A stretch of 54,684 bases of DNA from Bacteroidales bacterium (GCA_024695285.1 JAILIM010000108.1:1-54684); one strand, 5' to 3'; positions 44,301 through 51,534 are shown, counted from the first letter of the stretch. Program-made: numbers and translations. Notes: a model not told the origin generated them from the letters alone.

Positions 44301-45365
44301 TCAGGTAACGGCAACAACGCATCCGCCGCACAGGGACCTGTGTTCAGCGGCGTGTTCGACGGCGCCGGCCATACCCTGAGGAGCTTTAAATACACGGTCG
44401 ATGTTTCTGACGGCCGCACCTGGGGTCTCTTTGGATATGTGTATAAGGCCACGCTGAAGAATTTCACCGTCGAGGCTGACATGACCTTCTCTGCAAGCGG
44501 CACCGCGGATGCGGCAATCGTTGCAGGCACCGCCAACAGCAGCACGATCGAGAATGTGCAGGTCACCGGAAAGGTCACTTCTTCCGGAGCGTCGGTGACC
44601 GGCAAACGCTTCGCCATCGGCGGCATCGCCGGTTTCGCTTTCAGTACCGTCAGCGGCACGGAAGGCATTCTCGACTGCGACATTAAGGACTGCACGGTCA
44701 ATCTCACTGTCAATGCCGACGGTGGCTCCAACCTGGCAAACGGTGCCACCGGCGCTATGTACGGAGGAATCGCAGGATTCTGCACGAACGCCAAGAACGA
44801 TTCCCGTGTACGCATCACGGACTGTGTGAACAACGGCGCGATTACGGCCAAGCTGGGCCGCTGCTCGGGTATTACCGCAACTGCAAATTACGGTACCATC
44901 ATCAAGGGCTGCACCAACAACGCTTCGCAGTACAACACCGTCGAGAACGGGCGCATCGGCCAGATTGTCTGTAACCTGAGCGCCCAGTCCGGAGTCATTG
45001 ACTGCCAGAACAACGGCGACCTGACGACGACTGATGCCAAGACAACTACCGGAGGCCTTATTGCCCTTATGGGAGACGACACCTGTTATCTGGAGGGTGG
45101 AGACCGCGTCGCCAACACGGCCACCATCATTTCCGGTATCGACCCCAGCCAAAACAGCAACCGTCGTTTCAGCGGCTTGATAGGAGGCTATATCAACAAG
45201 TTCAACCACGTATCTGACGTAAAGGTCGGCGGCCGGCTTGGCGTGTATAACTCCGGTGGCAGTCATGAGATGTTTGAGATTGATTCAGATAATTTCATGA
45301 CCTACATCGGTTTTATCAACTCCAACTACACCAGCAAGATCACCGGTCTGAGTTACGTCAAGTAA
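41304..45365 (+). CDS. Multidomain lipoprotein: fimbrillin-like, GLUG, SGNH-like (DUF4886) and GLUG
   Basis: The 1353-residue lipoprotein has lipobox LPGC (Cys21). A fimbrillin-like N domain spans about 30-250 (TRTAIDGVKVSWTAGDAIAV, YEGVYPASIY) and a GLUG array about 252-650. A DUF4886/SGNH-hydrolase-like domain spans about 661-905: RIFFIGNSFTKDAVEHLP holds the putative Ser nucleophile, TIQEHTGRQ and RDGYHMDYGLARYG hold the candidate Asp-x-x-His. A second GLUG array fills about 952-1353. SGNH enzymes cleave acetyl or other esters of glycans; this activity is inferred. It is the last gene of the array, ended by the terminator at 45384. Confidence 0.85.
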   Translation: MKKPVLFIIIAAFCAALLPGCTQEMLQPDDKNVISVSLPALETRTAIDGVKVSWTAGDAIAVNGVTSSPLTEDSAVGRFSFGQVVSTPYEGVYPASIYKDAQTLTLPSERSADSQTVILGGRSETAGQLQFSSLTAMLKVTVVGTSETVVKKVVVAGLGGEQIAGDFSIDYSTLKLTGISSADADKALTVNCDISLAEPLVLYLPVPAGEYPSGFKVTVTDQNGDIMTRNTSARTLEAGQLRGMPAVTWKVNGIADAADFAAFAAAVNSGAPTIQWENEQGWVNLLADIDFSEVSSWTPVGFATAPWNSYIPAVTEGHAFTGKFDGNAHHIKNLHIVCNETETGRHWGLFGCLGEGAIVQNFVIEDNCSLTVNTSASVSAGLVAGVLYDADVRDVTSYAPMTYAGSATGLVHMALVGGMYSKNRGCTVDSVHNYGAMTATNTENLNAGATGIHMAGIVGFTNAPSGSTFRNTISSCNNYGDMTSQAGRTAGIIAAANCSTDIIGCENRGNQLNTMPKPDGSRLGNIVCYIANNSTMSSCKNYGNLVSTTSGRCGGLLSLPSNAGPFTDCENYGEIITDSQFRGVFFGYINSVTTWEGGVAGGKVGKYNNGNYEYDLYPESGKVAYLGTTNSTGAGGHFNNITYLIQTGEEQPDPDLNAEADFRIFFIGNSFTKDAVEHLPGILKAAGLDKIQLVHMYYGGRTIPEYNSGWSSSTDYHCYLCNPGQTSWTDITGKSLSQVAISAKFDIVTIQEHTGRQLAWGWTTDEKAAIDGLVQKVKEAQTSVGASPKFYYILSQAYHDLSKAQNVTKPFTNTAEMWSCIATQGQAVMNECAFDGIISTGAMLQNLRTSGLNNDMNLTRDGYHMDYGLARYGASCTVFETIIGPFNGNVTMDANSFRYNSTAAGTTAVTDASAPIALKAARYAIANPYDVTDMQGEGGSGGQQEEQENISIGTAAEFAAFAARVNDGDQAAAKANVTLTSDIDFSVLDSWTPVGYATSSGNGNNASAAQGPVFSGVFDGAGHTLRSFKYTVDVSDGRTWGLFGYVYKATLKNFTVEADMTFSASGTADAAIVAGTANSSTIENVQVTGKVTSSGASVTGKRFAIGGIAGFAFSTVSGTEGILDCDIKDCTVNLTVNADGGSNLANGATGAMYGGIAGFCTNAKNDSRVRITDCVNNGAITAKLGRCSGITATANYGTIIKGCTNNASQYNTVENGRIGQIVCNLSAQSGVIDCQNNGDLTTTDAKTTTGGLIALMGDDTCYLEGGDRVANTATIISGIDPSQNSNRRFSGLIGGYINKFNHVSDVKVGGRLGVYNSGGSHEMFEIDSDNFMTYIGFINSNYTSKITGLSYVK

Positions 45366-45383
45366 CAGCAGCGGTTTTTGAAG

Positions 45384-45412
45384 AAACGGTGGTCGCGAGG
45401 CCACCGTTTTTG
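45384..45412 (+). terminator. Terminator, copy 2
   Basis: Exact copy of the 29-base hairpin at 18266-18294, including the GCGA loop and T tract. It ends the large array and stands between convergent genes. Confidence 0.9.
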
Positions 45413-45436
45413 TCGTAATCAACAGCGCAGGCTAGC

Positions 45437-46360
45437 TTATTTCCTGGAATCGCTTTTCATTTTGAATATGACACCGACGTAATATTTCTTGCCGGTGTTT
45501 TCTGAAATGTCTGCTTTGATTTCCAGGCGGCCATAGCCGTTGGTTGACGTGAGTTTTCCTGTGGCTGTTCCGGCAAATTGTGGTTGTTCGCCATGGGGAA
45601 GATTATAAGTCATTGCGGTTCCCTTGAGGGTGTAATCGCCATAATATGGAGCTGCCCCCTGGAAAATAATACCAAACTTGCCGGAGGGGTCTATCATAAT
45701 TTTCCTGATGTCGTATGAGGGGTCGAGTGGATCTATCTTTAGACCGTATTTCTCACTGATTTCTTCTGTTATTGCATGCAGATTGCAACCATTGTATTTT
45801 ACGCCCGCTCCCAATTGTTGACTGACGCCTTCTCCTCTTACCTCAAGAATAGTCTCTTCGATCAGCCAGTTGCGACAGACATCCTGTCTGTAGCATGAAT
45901 ATTCCGGCTCCGGGCGTACTGTGCCGTTGAGGTTTACATCTGCACCATCGACTTTGGCGCTCATTGAGATTTGATCCCCGTCGATTCCGGTTATCGTGAG
46001 GAACTGGAATGCACCGGTCGTTTGGAATGTGACTCCTGCTGAGGCCTTGCTGCCTACATATTGAAAGTCTATTGCCTGGGGACCGGCTTTCTCGAATTCC
46101 ACGATGCCGGTGAGGCCTGGAGGCAGGGTTATGTCAATAATCTTGTCGGCTTCTCCGGCGGGATTCTTCATGCCTTCCTGGGAAAGGGCAGGGTCGATGT
46201 ACGCGCTGAAATGGTTCAGCTGGTTGGCGGGCGCCTCAAATTTGGGCTCGCTATAGTTGTATTCGATAGATTCGTCTTCCGGGACGGGATCCACGGGATG
46301 CTTTATGCAGGACATACACAGCACCGCAGCAAAGGCTGTCAGAAACAGAAATCTTTTCAT
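45437..46360 (-). CDS. Lipoprotein of unknown function
   Basis: The 307-residue lipoprotein has lipobox CMSC (Cys18) and a Pro/Glu-rich linker. It shows alternating beta-type segments (TLPPGLTGIVEFEKAG, SAGVTFQTTGAFQFLTITG, GTATGKLTSTNGYGRLEIKA) and ends KKYYVGVIFKMKSDSRK. Three Cys lie in the middle (YSCYRQDVC and GCN), possibly forming disulfides. No family is recognised. It lies six bases behind the outer-membrane protein gene on the same strand, so the two may form a surface pair. Confidence 0.78.
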   Translation of the reverse strand: MKRFLFLTAFAAVLCMSCIKHPVDPVPEDESIEYNYSEPKFEAPANQLNHFSAYIDPALSQEGMKNPAGEADKIIDITLPPGLTGIVEFEKAGPQAIDFQYVGSKASAGVTFQTTGAFQFLTITGIDGDQISMSAKVDGADVNLNGTVRPEPEYSCYRQDVCRNWLIEETILEVRGEGVSQQLGAGVKYNGCNLHAITEEISEKYGLKIDPLDPSYDIRKIMIDPSGKFGIIFQGAAPYYGDYTLKGTAMTYNLPHGEQPQFAGTATGKLTSTNGYGRLEIKADISENTGKKYYVGVIFKMKSDSRK

Positions 46361-46366
46361 ATCGTT

Positions 46367-47119
46367 TTATATTAATCTTACAAACAGTCCGAATTTAAGC
46401 AGGGGCAGCACGGGGAAGGTGGACAGATAGTCGATGATTCCCATGTCTTCGTTTCCTACATCGGTGGAAGTGATGGTAAGTGTGCCCCTTTCGAAGGTGG
46501 CGGTGTTTTCGCCGTAGGTATGTATGAAGTACCCACCGGTGTAGCAGGCCCCGAATTCAAAAAGGAAGGAGATGCGCTTGTCGGGCCGTACGGCGTTGCC
46601 AATGCCGAGACCTGCATACGGGCGGACGGGCCAGACGTCGAGGTTGATGTTGACGAAACCGTTGTCGTCGGTCACAATCATCTTGTCGCCGGCTACGACT
46701 CCAAGTTTGCCCCAGTCCTCCTTTTCCAGGAAAGGCGCTATGTTCCTTACGGTGATTATTGAGGACTTGCTAGCATATAATCCCGCAGTGAGGAAGAATA
46801 CTCCGCCTCCGGGATGCCAGTCGGCCAGCAGGTTGGCGCCGCCAAGGTCGGCAAGGACTTCCGCATCCAGGTCGGACATGCCGTTGACGTCCAGCCCTTC
46901 CAGGTAGAAGTGCCTTTTGTACTTATATATGGGCGACAGGGTGGAATAACCGGCCCTGAGCTGGAACTGGTTACCGATGGGCGCGGCAAGCTCCAGGCCG
47001 GCGCCGTCCAGTCCCGCTGTTATACCGATCGAGAGATGGTTGAAGAACTGCGCCGAAGCCCGCTGGGATGCGAACATCAGGAGGCATGCTGCAAAGGCGA
47101 ATGACGTGAACCGCTTCAT
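46367..47119 (-). CDS. Outer-membrane beta-barrel protein
   Basis: The 250-residue protein has a signal peptide ending ASAQ, then alternating amphipathic strands (LSIGITAGLDGAGLELAAPI, FQLRAGYSTLSP, GVFFLTAGLYAS, RPYAGLGIGNAVRP, ISFLFEFGACYTGG) typical of small OmpW/OmpX-like barrels of Bacteroidota. The C terminus is LKFGLFVRLI. Function unknown. A near-consensus -7 element (TAAACTTG, minus strand 47124-47131) lies five bases before the ATG. Confidence 0.8.
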   Translation of the reverse strand: MKRFTSFAFAACLLMFASQRASAQFFNHLSIGITAGLDGAGLELAAPIGNQFQLRAGYSTLSPIYKYKRHFYLEGLDVNGMSDLDAEVLADLGGANLLADWHPGGGVFFLTAGLYASKSSIITVRNIAPFLEKEDWGKLGVVAGDKMIVTDDNGFVNINLDVWPVRPYAGLGIGNAVRPDKRISFLFEFGACYTGGYFIHTYGENTATFERGTLTITSTDVGNEDMGIIDYLSTFPVLPLLKFGLFVRLI

Positions 47120-47181
47120 ACTGCAAGTTTAATGATTATTATTGAGAATACCGCAGTTTTTGCTGCATTACCTTATTGGCC

Positions 47182-47346
47182 TCAGATCAGTATCCTCGTG
47201 CTTTTTCGGTAATCTGCGTAGCCGGGTTTGTTCTCCAGCACCAGCGCCGCCGCCTTGTCGAAAGTGAGTATGCCGACGGCTATGGCAATCCCGTATATCA
47301 CAGCGATTATCGCCATGCTTGCGGCCTTCGAATAGTTTCTTTTCAT
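47182..47346 (-). CDS. Small single-pass membrane protein
   Basis: The 54-residue frame starts MKRNYSKAASMAIIAVIYGI and has one hydrophobic helix (about 9-28), followed by FDKAAALVLENKPGYADYRK. The basic N terminus followed by a helix suggests a Sec-inserted inner-membrane microprotein. A longer overlapping frame on the same strand (to 47365) has a charged, non-hydrophobic composition and is rejected. Evidence is the protein-like composition only, so it is a moderate call. Confidence 0.5.
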   Translation of the reverse strand: MKRNYSKAASMAIIAVIYGIAIAVGILTFDKAAALVLENKPGYADYRKSTRILI

Positions 47347-47385
47347 ATTGCTTCCTTTTCTGCAAATAAAATAGGTGTGCGGTAG

Positions 47386-47835
47386 CTATCTCTCCTTCGA
47401 ATCGATGCAGATTGTCACGGGGCCGTCGTTGACAAGGGATACCTTCATGTCGGCGCCGAATATGCCTGTGCCGACGGGCTTGCCGAGCGCCAGCGACAGG
47501 CGGCTGCAGAATTCCTCATAGAGCGGAACGGCCTTCTCATGACCGGCGGCTTGGATGTACGACGGGCGGTTGCCTTTCCTGGTCACGGCCATAAGGGTGA
47601 ACTGACTGACCACTATCACGTCCCCGCCGACGTCAAGCACGCTGAGGTTCATAACCCCGTCGTCGTCGTTGAAGATACGCAGGCCGGAGATTTTCTTGAC
47701 AAGGTAGTCGATGTCCGAGCCGTCATCCTCGTGGCCTATCCCCAGCAGCACCAGCAGCCCGGCGCCTATGGCTGACTTGACACTCCCGTCAATGGTCACG
47801 GAAGCTTCGGAAACTCTTTGAATCACTGCACGCAT
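47386..47835 (-). CDS. dtd: D-aminoacyl-tRNA deacylase
   Basis: The 149-residue protein matches DTD along its length: N-terminal MRAVIQRVSEASVTIDG, the active-site motif SQFTLMA (as in SQFTL) and the second motif NDGPVTICID (as in NxGPVT). It removes D-amino acids mistakenly attached to tRNA. The ATG at 47835 gives the standard family start, although the frame stays open upstream. A TATATTTG promoter element ends 18 bases before it. Confidence 0.95.
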   Translation of the reverse strand: MRAVIQRVSEASVTIDGSVKSAIGAGLLVLLGIGHEDDGSDIDYLVKKISGLRIFNDDDGVMNLSVLDVGGDVIVVSQFTLMAVTRKGNRPSYIQAAGHEKAVPLYEEFCSRLSLALGKPVGTGIFGADMKVSLVNDGPVTICIDSKER

Positions 47836-47853
47836 AATTGTTTTTTTGTACTG

Positions 47854-47861
47854 CAAATATA
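47854..47861 (-). promoter_or_regulatory. -7 promoter element of dtd
   Basis: TATATTTG on the minus strand matches the consensus. The divergent gene at 47909 has only a near match on the plus strand (TATATTTA, 47883-47890). Confidence 0.65.
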
Positions 47862-47908
47862 AGATATCTTCATGCAATTGAGTATATTTACGGCAAAGAA
47901 CGACAGCA

Positions 47909-48487
47909 ATGAAGAAACTTATAGTAATCAATGCCTGCGTACGTGAAGCGGACTCCAGGACACTCAGGATAGCGGAACCTATAATCACCGCCCTCGGCAA
48001 GCGGTACACAATAACTCGATTCGACTTACCTCAGATGGACATCGTCCCGCTGAATCCCCGGCTTTACGCGGAACGCAGCCAAGGTGAAGTGCCTTCCTGG
48101 GCCAGGGAAGCGGCTAAAGCCATCGCCAGCGCCGACCGCATCCTTATCGCCGCCCCCTTCTGGGACATGAGTTTCCCCGCGGCGCTAAAGTGTTTCTTCG
48201 AGCAGACATCACTTTTCGACATCACCTTCACGGACACAGGCAAGACCTGCATCGGCCTCTGCAAGGCACCAAAAGTGCTGTACATCACGACCCGCGGAAT
48301 GGATATCCCGACCGGCGATTCCCGTGAACAGGCAACGCCCTACCTGAAAGCCCTCGGAAGCCTCTGGAACCTCGGTGAAATCACCACCATCTCAGCGCAG
48401 AACATGGATTACAGCACACCCGAAGAGATGGAGGCGAAGATTGCCGCCGCCACGCAAGAAGGTCTGTCACTAGCCCGAAAGTGGTAA
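47909..48487 (+). CDS. Flavodoxin-fold NAD(P)H oxidoreductase
   Basis: The 192-residue protein is of the NQO1/AzoR/NAD(P)H-dehydrogenase family. It starts KKLIVINACVREADSRTLRIAE, the phosphate-binding region of the FMN site, and has the family motif RILIAAPFWDMSFPAALKCFFEQ around 78-100, then the flavin-side segment KVLYITTRGM. It is expected to bind FMN and reduce quinones, azo dyes or similar compounds with NAD(P)H in the cytoplasm. It is divergent from dtd across a 73-base gap. Confidence 0.87.
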   Translation: MKKLIVINACVREADSRTLRIAEPIITALGKRYTITRFDLPQMDIVPLNPRLYAERSQGEVPSWAREAAKAIASADRILIAAPFWDMSFPAALKCFFEQTSLFDITFTDTGKTCIGLCKAPKVLYITTRGMDIPTGDSREQATPYLKALGSLWNLGEITTISAQNMDYSTPEEMEAKIAAATQEGLSLARKW

Positions 48488-48512
48488 ACCGTAGCTGTCG
48501 AGCGTTCCACAC

Positions 48513-48554
48513 CGTGCCCACTGTGCTTTTTGATGGGAGGGGCGGGCACGTTTT
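48513..48554 (+). terminator. Weak hairpin after the oxidoreductase gene
   Basis: CGTGCCC at 48513-48519 pairs with GGGCACG at 48544-48550, followed by four T residues; the 24-base loop makes it weak. It overlaps an inverted repeat ATGGGAGGGG (48533-48542) / CCCCTCCCAT (48573-48582), a 10-mer also present in the element at 11411-11576. The remainder of 48488-48676 holds no gene I can support. Confidence 0.35.
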
Positions 48555-48676
48555 GGGGCGATTTCGTAGCTACCCCTCCCATGCAATGGACGGGTAGATA
48601 CGGTCACGGTTGATTTCGGTGCTGCCTTCAATTGTCACGGAAGCGGCGTAAACCCGTTTAGTGAGAGTGTTCCGGC

Positions 48677-48820
48677 TATTCGACGCTCCTCACGAGGCGG
48701 ACGGAAAGACGGCTTGAGCGATAGACGCCGGAGTCTCCTGAATTAGTATCTCCGCTGCGGACTTCACAAACGGTGCGAAAATAAACAATCTGTGCACAGG
48801 TATTACCTATGAATAGGCAG
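48677..48820 (-). pseudogene. Fragment resembling the C terminus of a repeat-type lipoprotein
   Basis: An open stretch without a start codon reads GNTCAQIVYFRTVCEVRSGD and ends YRSSRLSVRLVRSVE before a TAG. The closing SVRLVRSV is typical of the C-terminal domain of Fibrobacter-type paralogous and FGE-like lipoproteins of Bacteroidota. The rest of such a gene is absent, and AT-rich sequence lies to the right. It is probably a gene remnant; chance is not excluded. Confidence 0.35.
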
Positions 48821-48884
48821 ATATACTCAAATATTATTAAAATACAAGTTTTATATTACAGTATATATAGCAGCGGGTGCCGTT

Positions 48885-48925
48885 AAAAAGAAAAGCCAAC
48901 GCGCTGATTATAAGCGCATTGGCTT
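48885..48925 (-). terminator. Terminator of the tRNA-Arg gene
   Basis: On the minus strand AGCCAATGCGCT pairs with AGCGCGTTGGCT (one mismatch), followed by a T-rich run. It lies directly behind the tRNA. Confidence 0.8.
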
Positions 48926-48928
48926 GCG

Positions 48929-49002
48929 TGATCCCGGCGCGACTCGAACGCGCGACCCACAGCTTAGAAGGCTGTTGCTCTATCCAACTGAGCTACGGAA
49001 CC
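48929..49002 (-). tRNA. tRNA-Arg (anticodon TCT)
   Basis: A 74-base cloverleaf on the minus strand: acceptor GGTTCCG/CGGGATC, D arm GCTCAGTTGGATAGAGC, anticodon arm CAGCCTTCTAAGCTG with anticodon TCT, T arm GCGCGTTCGAGTCGCGC. No CCA is encoded. It reads AGA codons. Confidence 0.95.
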
Positions 49003-49013
49003 ATTTGGGACTG

Positions 49014-49021
49014 CAAAGATA
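49014..49021 (-). promoter_or_regulatory. -7 promoter element of tRNA-Arg
   Basis: TATCTTTG on the minus strand, 11 bases before the mature tRNA 5' end, matches TAnnTTTG. Confidence 0.65.
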
Positions 49022-49082
49022 GCAATTTTTCGGAAAAACGTAGCGCCCGCGCCGCGCGACCTGCGCGACTCGCTCCGGCCGC

Positions 49083-50054
49083 CTACGCTTTCTTTCTCAG
49101 CGTGAGCCGCACGTAGGATATGATTCCGAGCACGATTATCAAGATGGCGTGCGTTTCGTGGCAGAGGGTGGCGTATAGGATGCCGGTCTCCCAGCTGGCG
49201 GCGTAGATGCTCTGGAGCGTCAGCGCAACCAGGTAGTGGTAGGCGCCGATGCCGCCGGGCACCGGAATCACCGAGGCGATATTCCCGACCGCCGAAATGA
49301 ACAGCGCGTCCACGATAGTCAGCGAATCCAGCATCGGAAGCGCCTTGAAGCCGGCCCAGCACATCAGCACGTACATTGTCCAGATGCCCACCGTGTGCAG
49401 TATGAACGGCCACTTCCGCTCCATCTTCGAAATGCTGGCGAACCCCGCTCCGAGCCCACGTATCCAGCCTGCGACCTTGCCGCAGAACTTGTTGCTGCCG
49501 CTCCAGTGGAAAATGGCCCATATCCCTCCTGCAATCAGTGCCACGACGCCTCCGATAATCCACCACAACGAAAACTGAAGCCCCCCTGCGAGCGGCTCCC
49601 ATATCTGTTGCACGAAAAAGTTTCCGAACTTCTCCCATCCACCGATAAGCGCCGCCGCGAACAGCAGCAGTATGGCCACAAGGTCACACACACGTTCGCA
49701 CACTATCGTCCCGAGTGCCTTGTCGTAGCTGATCCCCCTGCGCGACACATACCCGCAGCGCACGAACTCCCCGGCCCCCGGCAGCACCACGTTGACCACG
49801 TTGCCCACGTTGACCGAATCCCACACGTCCAGCCGCTTAACCTCAGGGTCGAACGGCCGTATCAGGGCCCGCCACCTCTCCTCGCGCAGCACGAGCGCAA
49901 GCAGGGAAAACACCACGAAAAGAGCCACCCAGGCCCACCTCGTCTGCCCGAGACCCTGCCAGAACGCCGTCCAGTCCACGCCCCTGAAGGCGAAATAGAC
50001 CAGCACGCCGGCCAGGATAAAAGAAATAACGTATTTCGGAATGTTCTTGTTCAT
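49083..50054 (-). CDS. Flippase-like membrane protein (LPG synthase TM region / UPF0104 family)
   Basis: The 323-residue protein has seven to eight hydrophobic segments and the family landmarks RWRALIRPFDPEVKRLDVWD, NVVLPGAGEFVRCGYVSRRG, GTIVCERVCDLVAILLLF and the C-terminal IPVPGGIGAYHY. The family covers the membrane half of lysyl-phosphatidylglycerol synthase and stand-alone lipid flippase-like proteins; no aminoacyl-transfer domain is present here. Lipid substrate unknown. ATG at 50054 is chosen; a GTG six bases upstream directly follows the metallophosphatase stop. Probably cotranscribed with that gene. Confidence 0.85.
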   Translation of the reverse strand: MNKNIPKYVISFILAGVLVYFAFRGVDWTAFWQGLGQTRWAWVALFVVFSLLALVLREERWRALIRPFDPEVKRLDVWDSVNVGNVVNVVLPGAGEFVRCGYVSRRGISYDKALGTIVCERVCDLVAILLLFAAALIGGWEKFGNFFVQQIWEPLAGGLQFSLWWIIGGVVALIAGGIWAIFHWSGSNKFCGKVAGWIRGLGAGFASISKMERKWPFILHTVGIWTMYVLMCWAGFKALPMLDSLTIVDALFISAVGNIASVIPVPGGIGAYHYLVALTLQSIYAASWETGILYATLCHETHAILIIVLGIISYVRLTLRKKA

Positions 50055-50060
50055 AGTCAC

Positions 50061-51170
50061 TTACTGCTTAAATTCACGTTTCTTCCCCCTGTCGCCCACG
50101 ACGAAATAGCGGTCACCCTCGATCAGCAGGGCGCGGCCGCGGTGTTTCCGCTGGTTGACACGGTTGTCCACATTCACGTCAATTACCGTGCCGTCCAGGA
50201 AGGTGCTGACATCCCTGAAGATGGTGTGCCCGACTATGATATGCTCCACCCCGTAGCGCGCGCGGATCAAGTCCAGCGTGTCCCTTTGGATGGGACTGTA
50301 TTTCTTGCTCTTGATCACTAGCCCACGGTACCAGATTGGTCCGTTCCTGCCGTAAAGGAAGTTCAGCGTGTCGGAAAGGGCCTTGCGCTCTTTGTTCCGC
50401 ATGAAGATGGCCTTGCTCACCTGGGCGTTGACCTCTGGCACGGGAAGGTTCCAGCGGTAGAAATCCCCGCCGAGGCCGGCGTGGACGTAGATGTCCCGTC
50501 CGACCTGGCCTATAGTGTTCCAGGTGGCAATCCACCTGCCGAGTTCAGACGCAGGACTGAAGAGTTCCCGGTACTCCATCCCAAGCTCACGGGCGAGTAT
50601 CCCGTACTTGGGCTCGGCGTAGCGCATGTCCCCGGAGAACTCCATGGGCTCGTGGTTGCCGAGCAGCATAGTGACCCTGCCGCCCGCCTCTTCGGCCTCC
50701 TGCTGCAGTTTGTAGAACAGCCAGTAAATCTGCACCACGTCCTCTCCCCGGTCGCAAATGTCCCCGATCACGACCAGATGGTCCGTCCCGAAAGACCAGC
50801 GCAGTTCGCTGTCAATCACGTTGTTGCCCTGGAGCAAGCTGACCACGCAGTCGAGCCTCCCGTGGGGATCCGACATCACGAACACCCTCCCCGGCTGCTC
50901 CACAACCTTCCAGTCCTGCCGGTAAACCGGACGCAGCCTGACCTCGAACGGATATCTGCCCAGATGGTCGGCAACCGCCAGGCTCTCCGGCGCCTCAGGG
51001 AACAGTTCATCGCTAATCGTCCCCGCTGCGTCGACGGTAATCACCCGTACGCCGCTCTCAGTGTACAGCACGTACGGCCCGTCCACCGACAGCGAATCGC
51101 GCATTTCCTTCGCCCCGGCCAGAGCACCGAAAACCAGCAATAATAAGACAAAAAGGACACTCTTTTTCAT
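50061..51170 (-). CDS. Secreted calcineurin-like metallophosphatase
   Basis: The 369-residue protein has a signal peptide (MKKSVLFVLLLLVFGALAGA) and the complete PPP/metallophosphoesterase motif series: SDPHGR (100-105), GDICDRG (136-142), GNHEPMEF (171-178), VHAGLGG and VGHTIF. The pattern fits the Shewanella-type bacterial protein phosphatases, which use a two-metal centre. Predicted periplasmic phosphatase; a protein or small-molecule substrate cannot be told apart. It precedes the flippase-like gene by six bases. Confidence 0.88.
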   Translation of the reverse strand: MKKSVLFVLLLLVFGALAGAKEMRDSLSVDGPYVLYTESGVRVITVDAAGTISDELFPEAPESLAVADHLGRYPFEVRLRPVYRQDWKVVEQPGRVFVMSDPHGRLDCVVSLLQGNNVIDSELRWSFGTDHLVVIGDICDRGEDVVQIYWLFYKLQQEAEEAGGRVTMLLGNHEPMEFSGDMRYAEPKYGILARELGMEYRELFSPASELGRWIATWNTIGQVGRDIYVHAGLGGDFYRWNLPVPEVNAQVSKAIFMRNKERKALSDTLNFLYGRNGPIWYRGLVIKSKKYSPIQRDTLDLIRARYGVEHIIVGHTIFRDVSTFLDGTVIDVNVDNRVNQRKHRGRALLIEGDRYFVVGDRGKKREFKQ

Positions 51171-51173
51171 ACT

Positions 51174-51283
51174 TTAGAAATCAAAACCGAGCGAGGCGGA
51201 GATGGAGAAGCCGAAGTTGTCGCACCACTGGCGGCGCCGGACATGATACACAGGGCAAACAGGACGGAGAGTATTCGTTTCAT
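51174..51283 (-). pseudogene. Remnant of an outer-membrane protein gene (signal peptide plus last strand)
   Basis: The frame from ATG at 51283 encodes a good signal peptide (MKRILSVLFALCIMSGAASG). From there a second frame encodes QWCDNFGFSISASLGFDF and stops at 51174; that is a typical last strand of an outer-membrane barrel ending in Phe. The two parts are out of frame and the middle of the gene is missing. This looks like an internal deletion with a frame change. Read straight through, the first frame would give only a 38-residue peptide overlapping the next gene. Confidence 0.5.
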
Positions 51284-51307
51284 AATACAAATATGGGAAT
51301 AATTTCC

Positions 51308-51315
51308 TATATTTG
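51308..51315 (+). promoter_or_regulatory. -7 promoter element of the radical SAM/lipoprotein cassette
   Basis: TATATTTG matches the consensus and lies 18 bases before the ATG at 51334. Confidence 0.65.
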
Positions 51316-51333
51316 CCCAAACACTTAGATAGT

Positions 51334-51534
51334 ATGAAAAAATTGTTTTTCAGACTTATGGGCCTTATCCTCGGCCTCAATGTCTTCACGGCTTGCTACG
51401 GCCCCGCTCCTGGCGGCTGGCCTTATGACGAGCCCGTGGAGGAGGCTACGGACGACACCAAGGCCGCCACGGACGCCGAGTCCGGAGGAGAAGAAGAGGG
51501 CGAAAAGCCTTCGGGAGAGCAGCAGGCCCAGTGA
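51334..51534 (+). CDS. Small lipoprotein of an rSAM/lipoprotein system (TIGR04134-like)
   Basis: The 66-residue lipoprotein has lipobox FTAC (Cys21), directly followed by YGPAPGGWPYDEP and then a low-complexity acidic tail rich in Glu, Asp, Gly and Ser. Small lipoproteins with a CYGPxP start after the signal peptide occur beside a dedicated radical SAM enzyme in Prevotella, Porphyromonas and relatives (TIGR04134 with TIGR04133, from memory). The stop overlaps the radical SAM start (ATGA), so the two are made together. The lipoprotein may be the substrate of the enzyme, with the Tyr/Pro/Trp/Gly segment as the modified part; this is inference. The in-frame TTG at 51313 lies inside the promoter and is rejected. 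Confidence 0.8.
   Translation: MKKLFFRLMGLILGLNVFTACYGPAPGGWPYDEPVEEATDDTKAATDAESGGEEEGEKPSGEQQAQ

Noticed and set aside
47168..47365. Minus-strand frame of 65 residues
   Set aside because: It is charged and His/Arg-rich with no hydrophobic or domain pattern. The alternative frame at 47182-47346 has protein-like composition and a membrane helix.
48600..48660. Minus-strand segment reading ASVTIEGST, similar to the start of DTD (ASVTIDGSV)
   Set aside because: The similarity is limited to a few residues, the flanks do not match dtd, and the frame ends soon after. It is probably chance.
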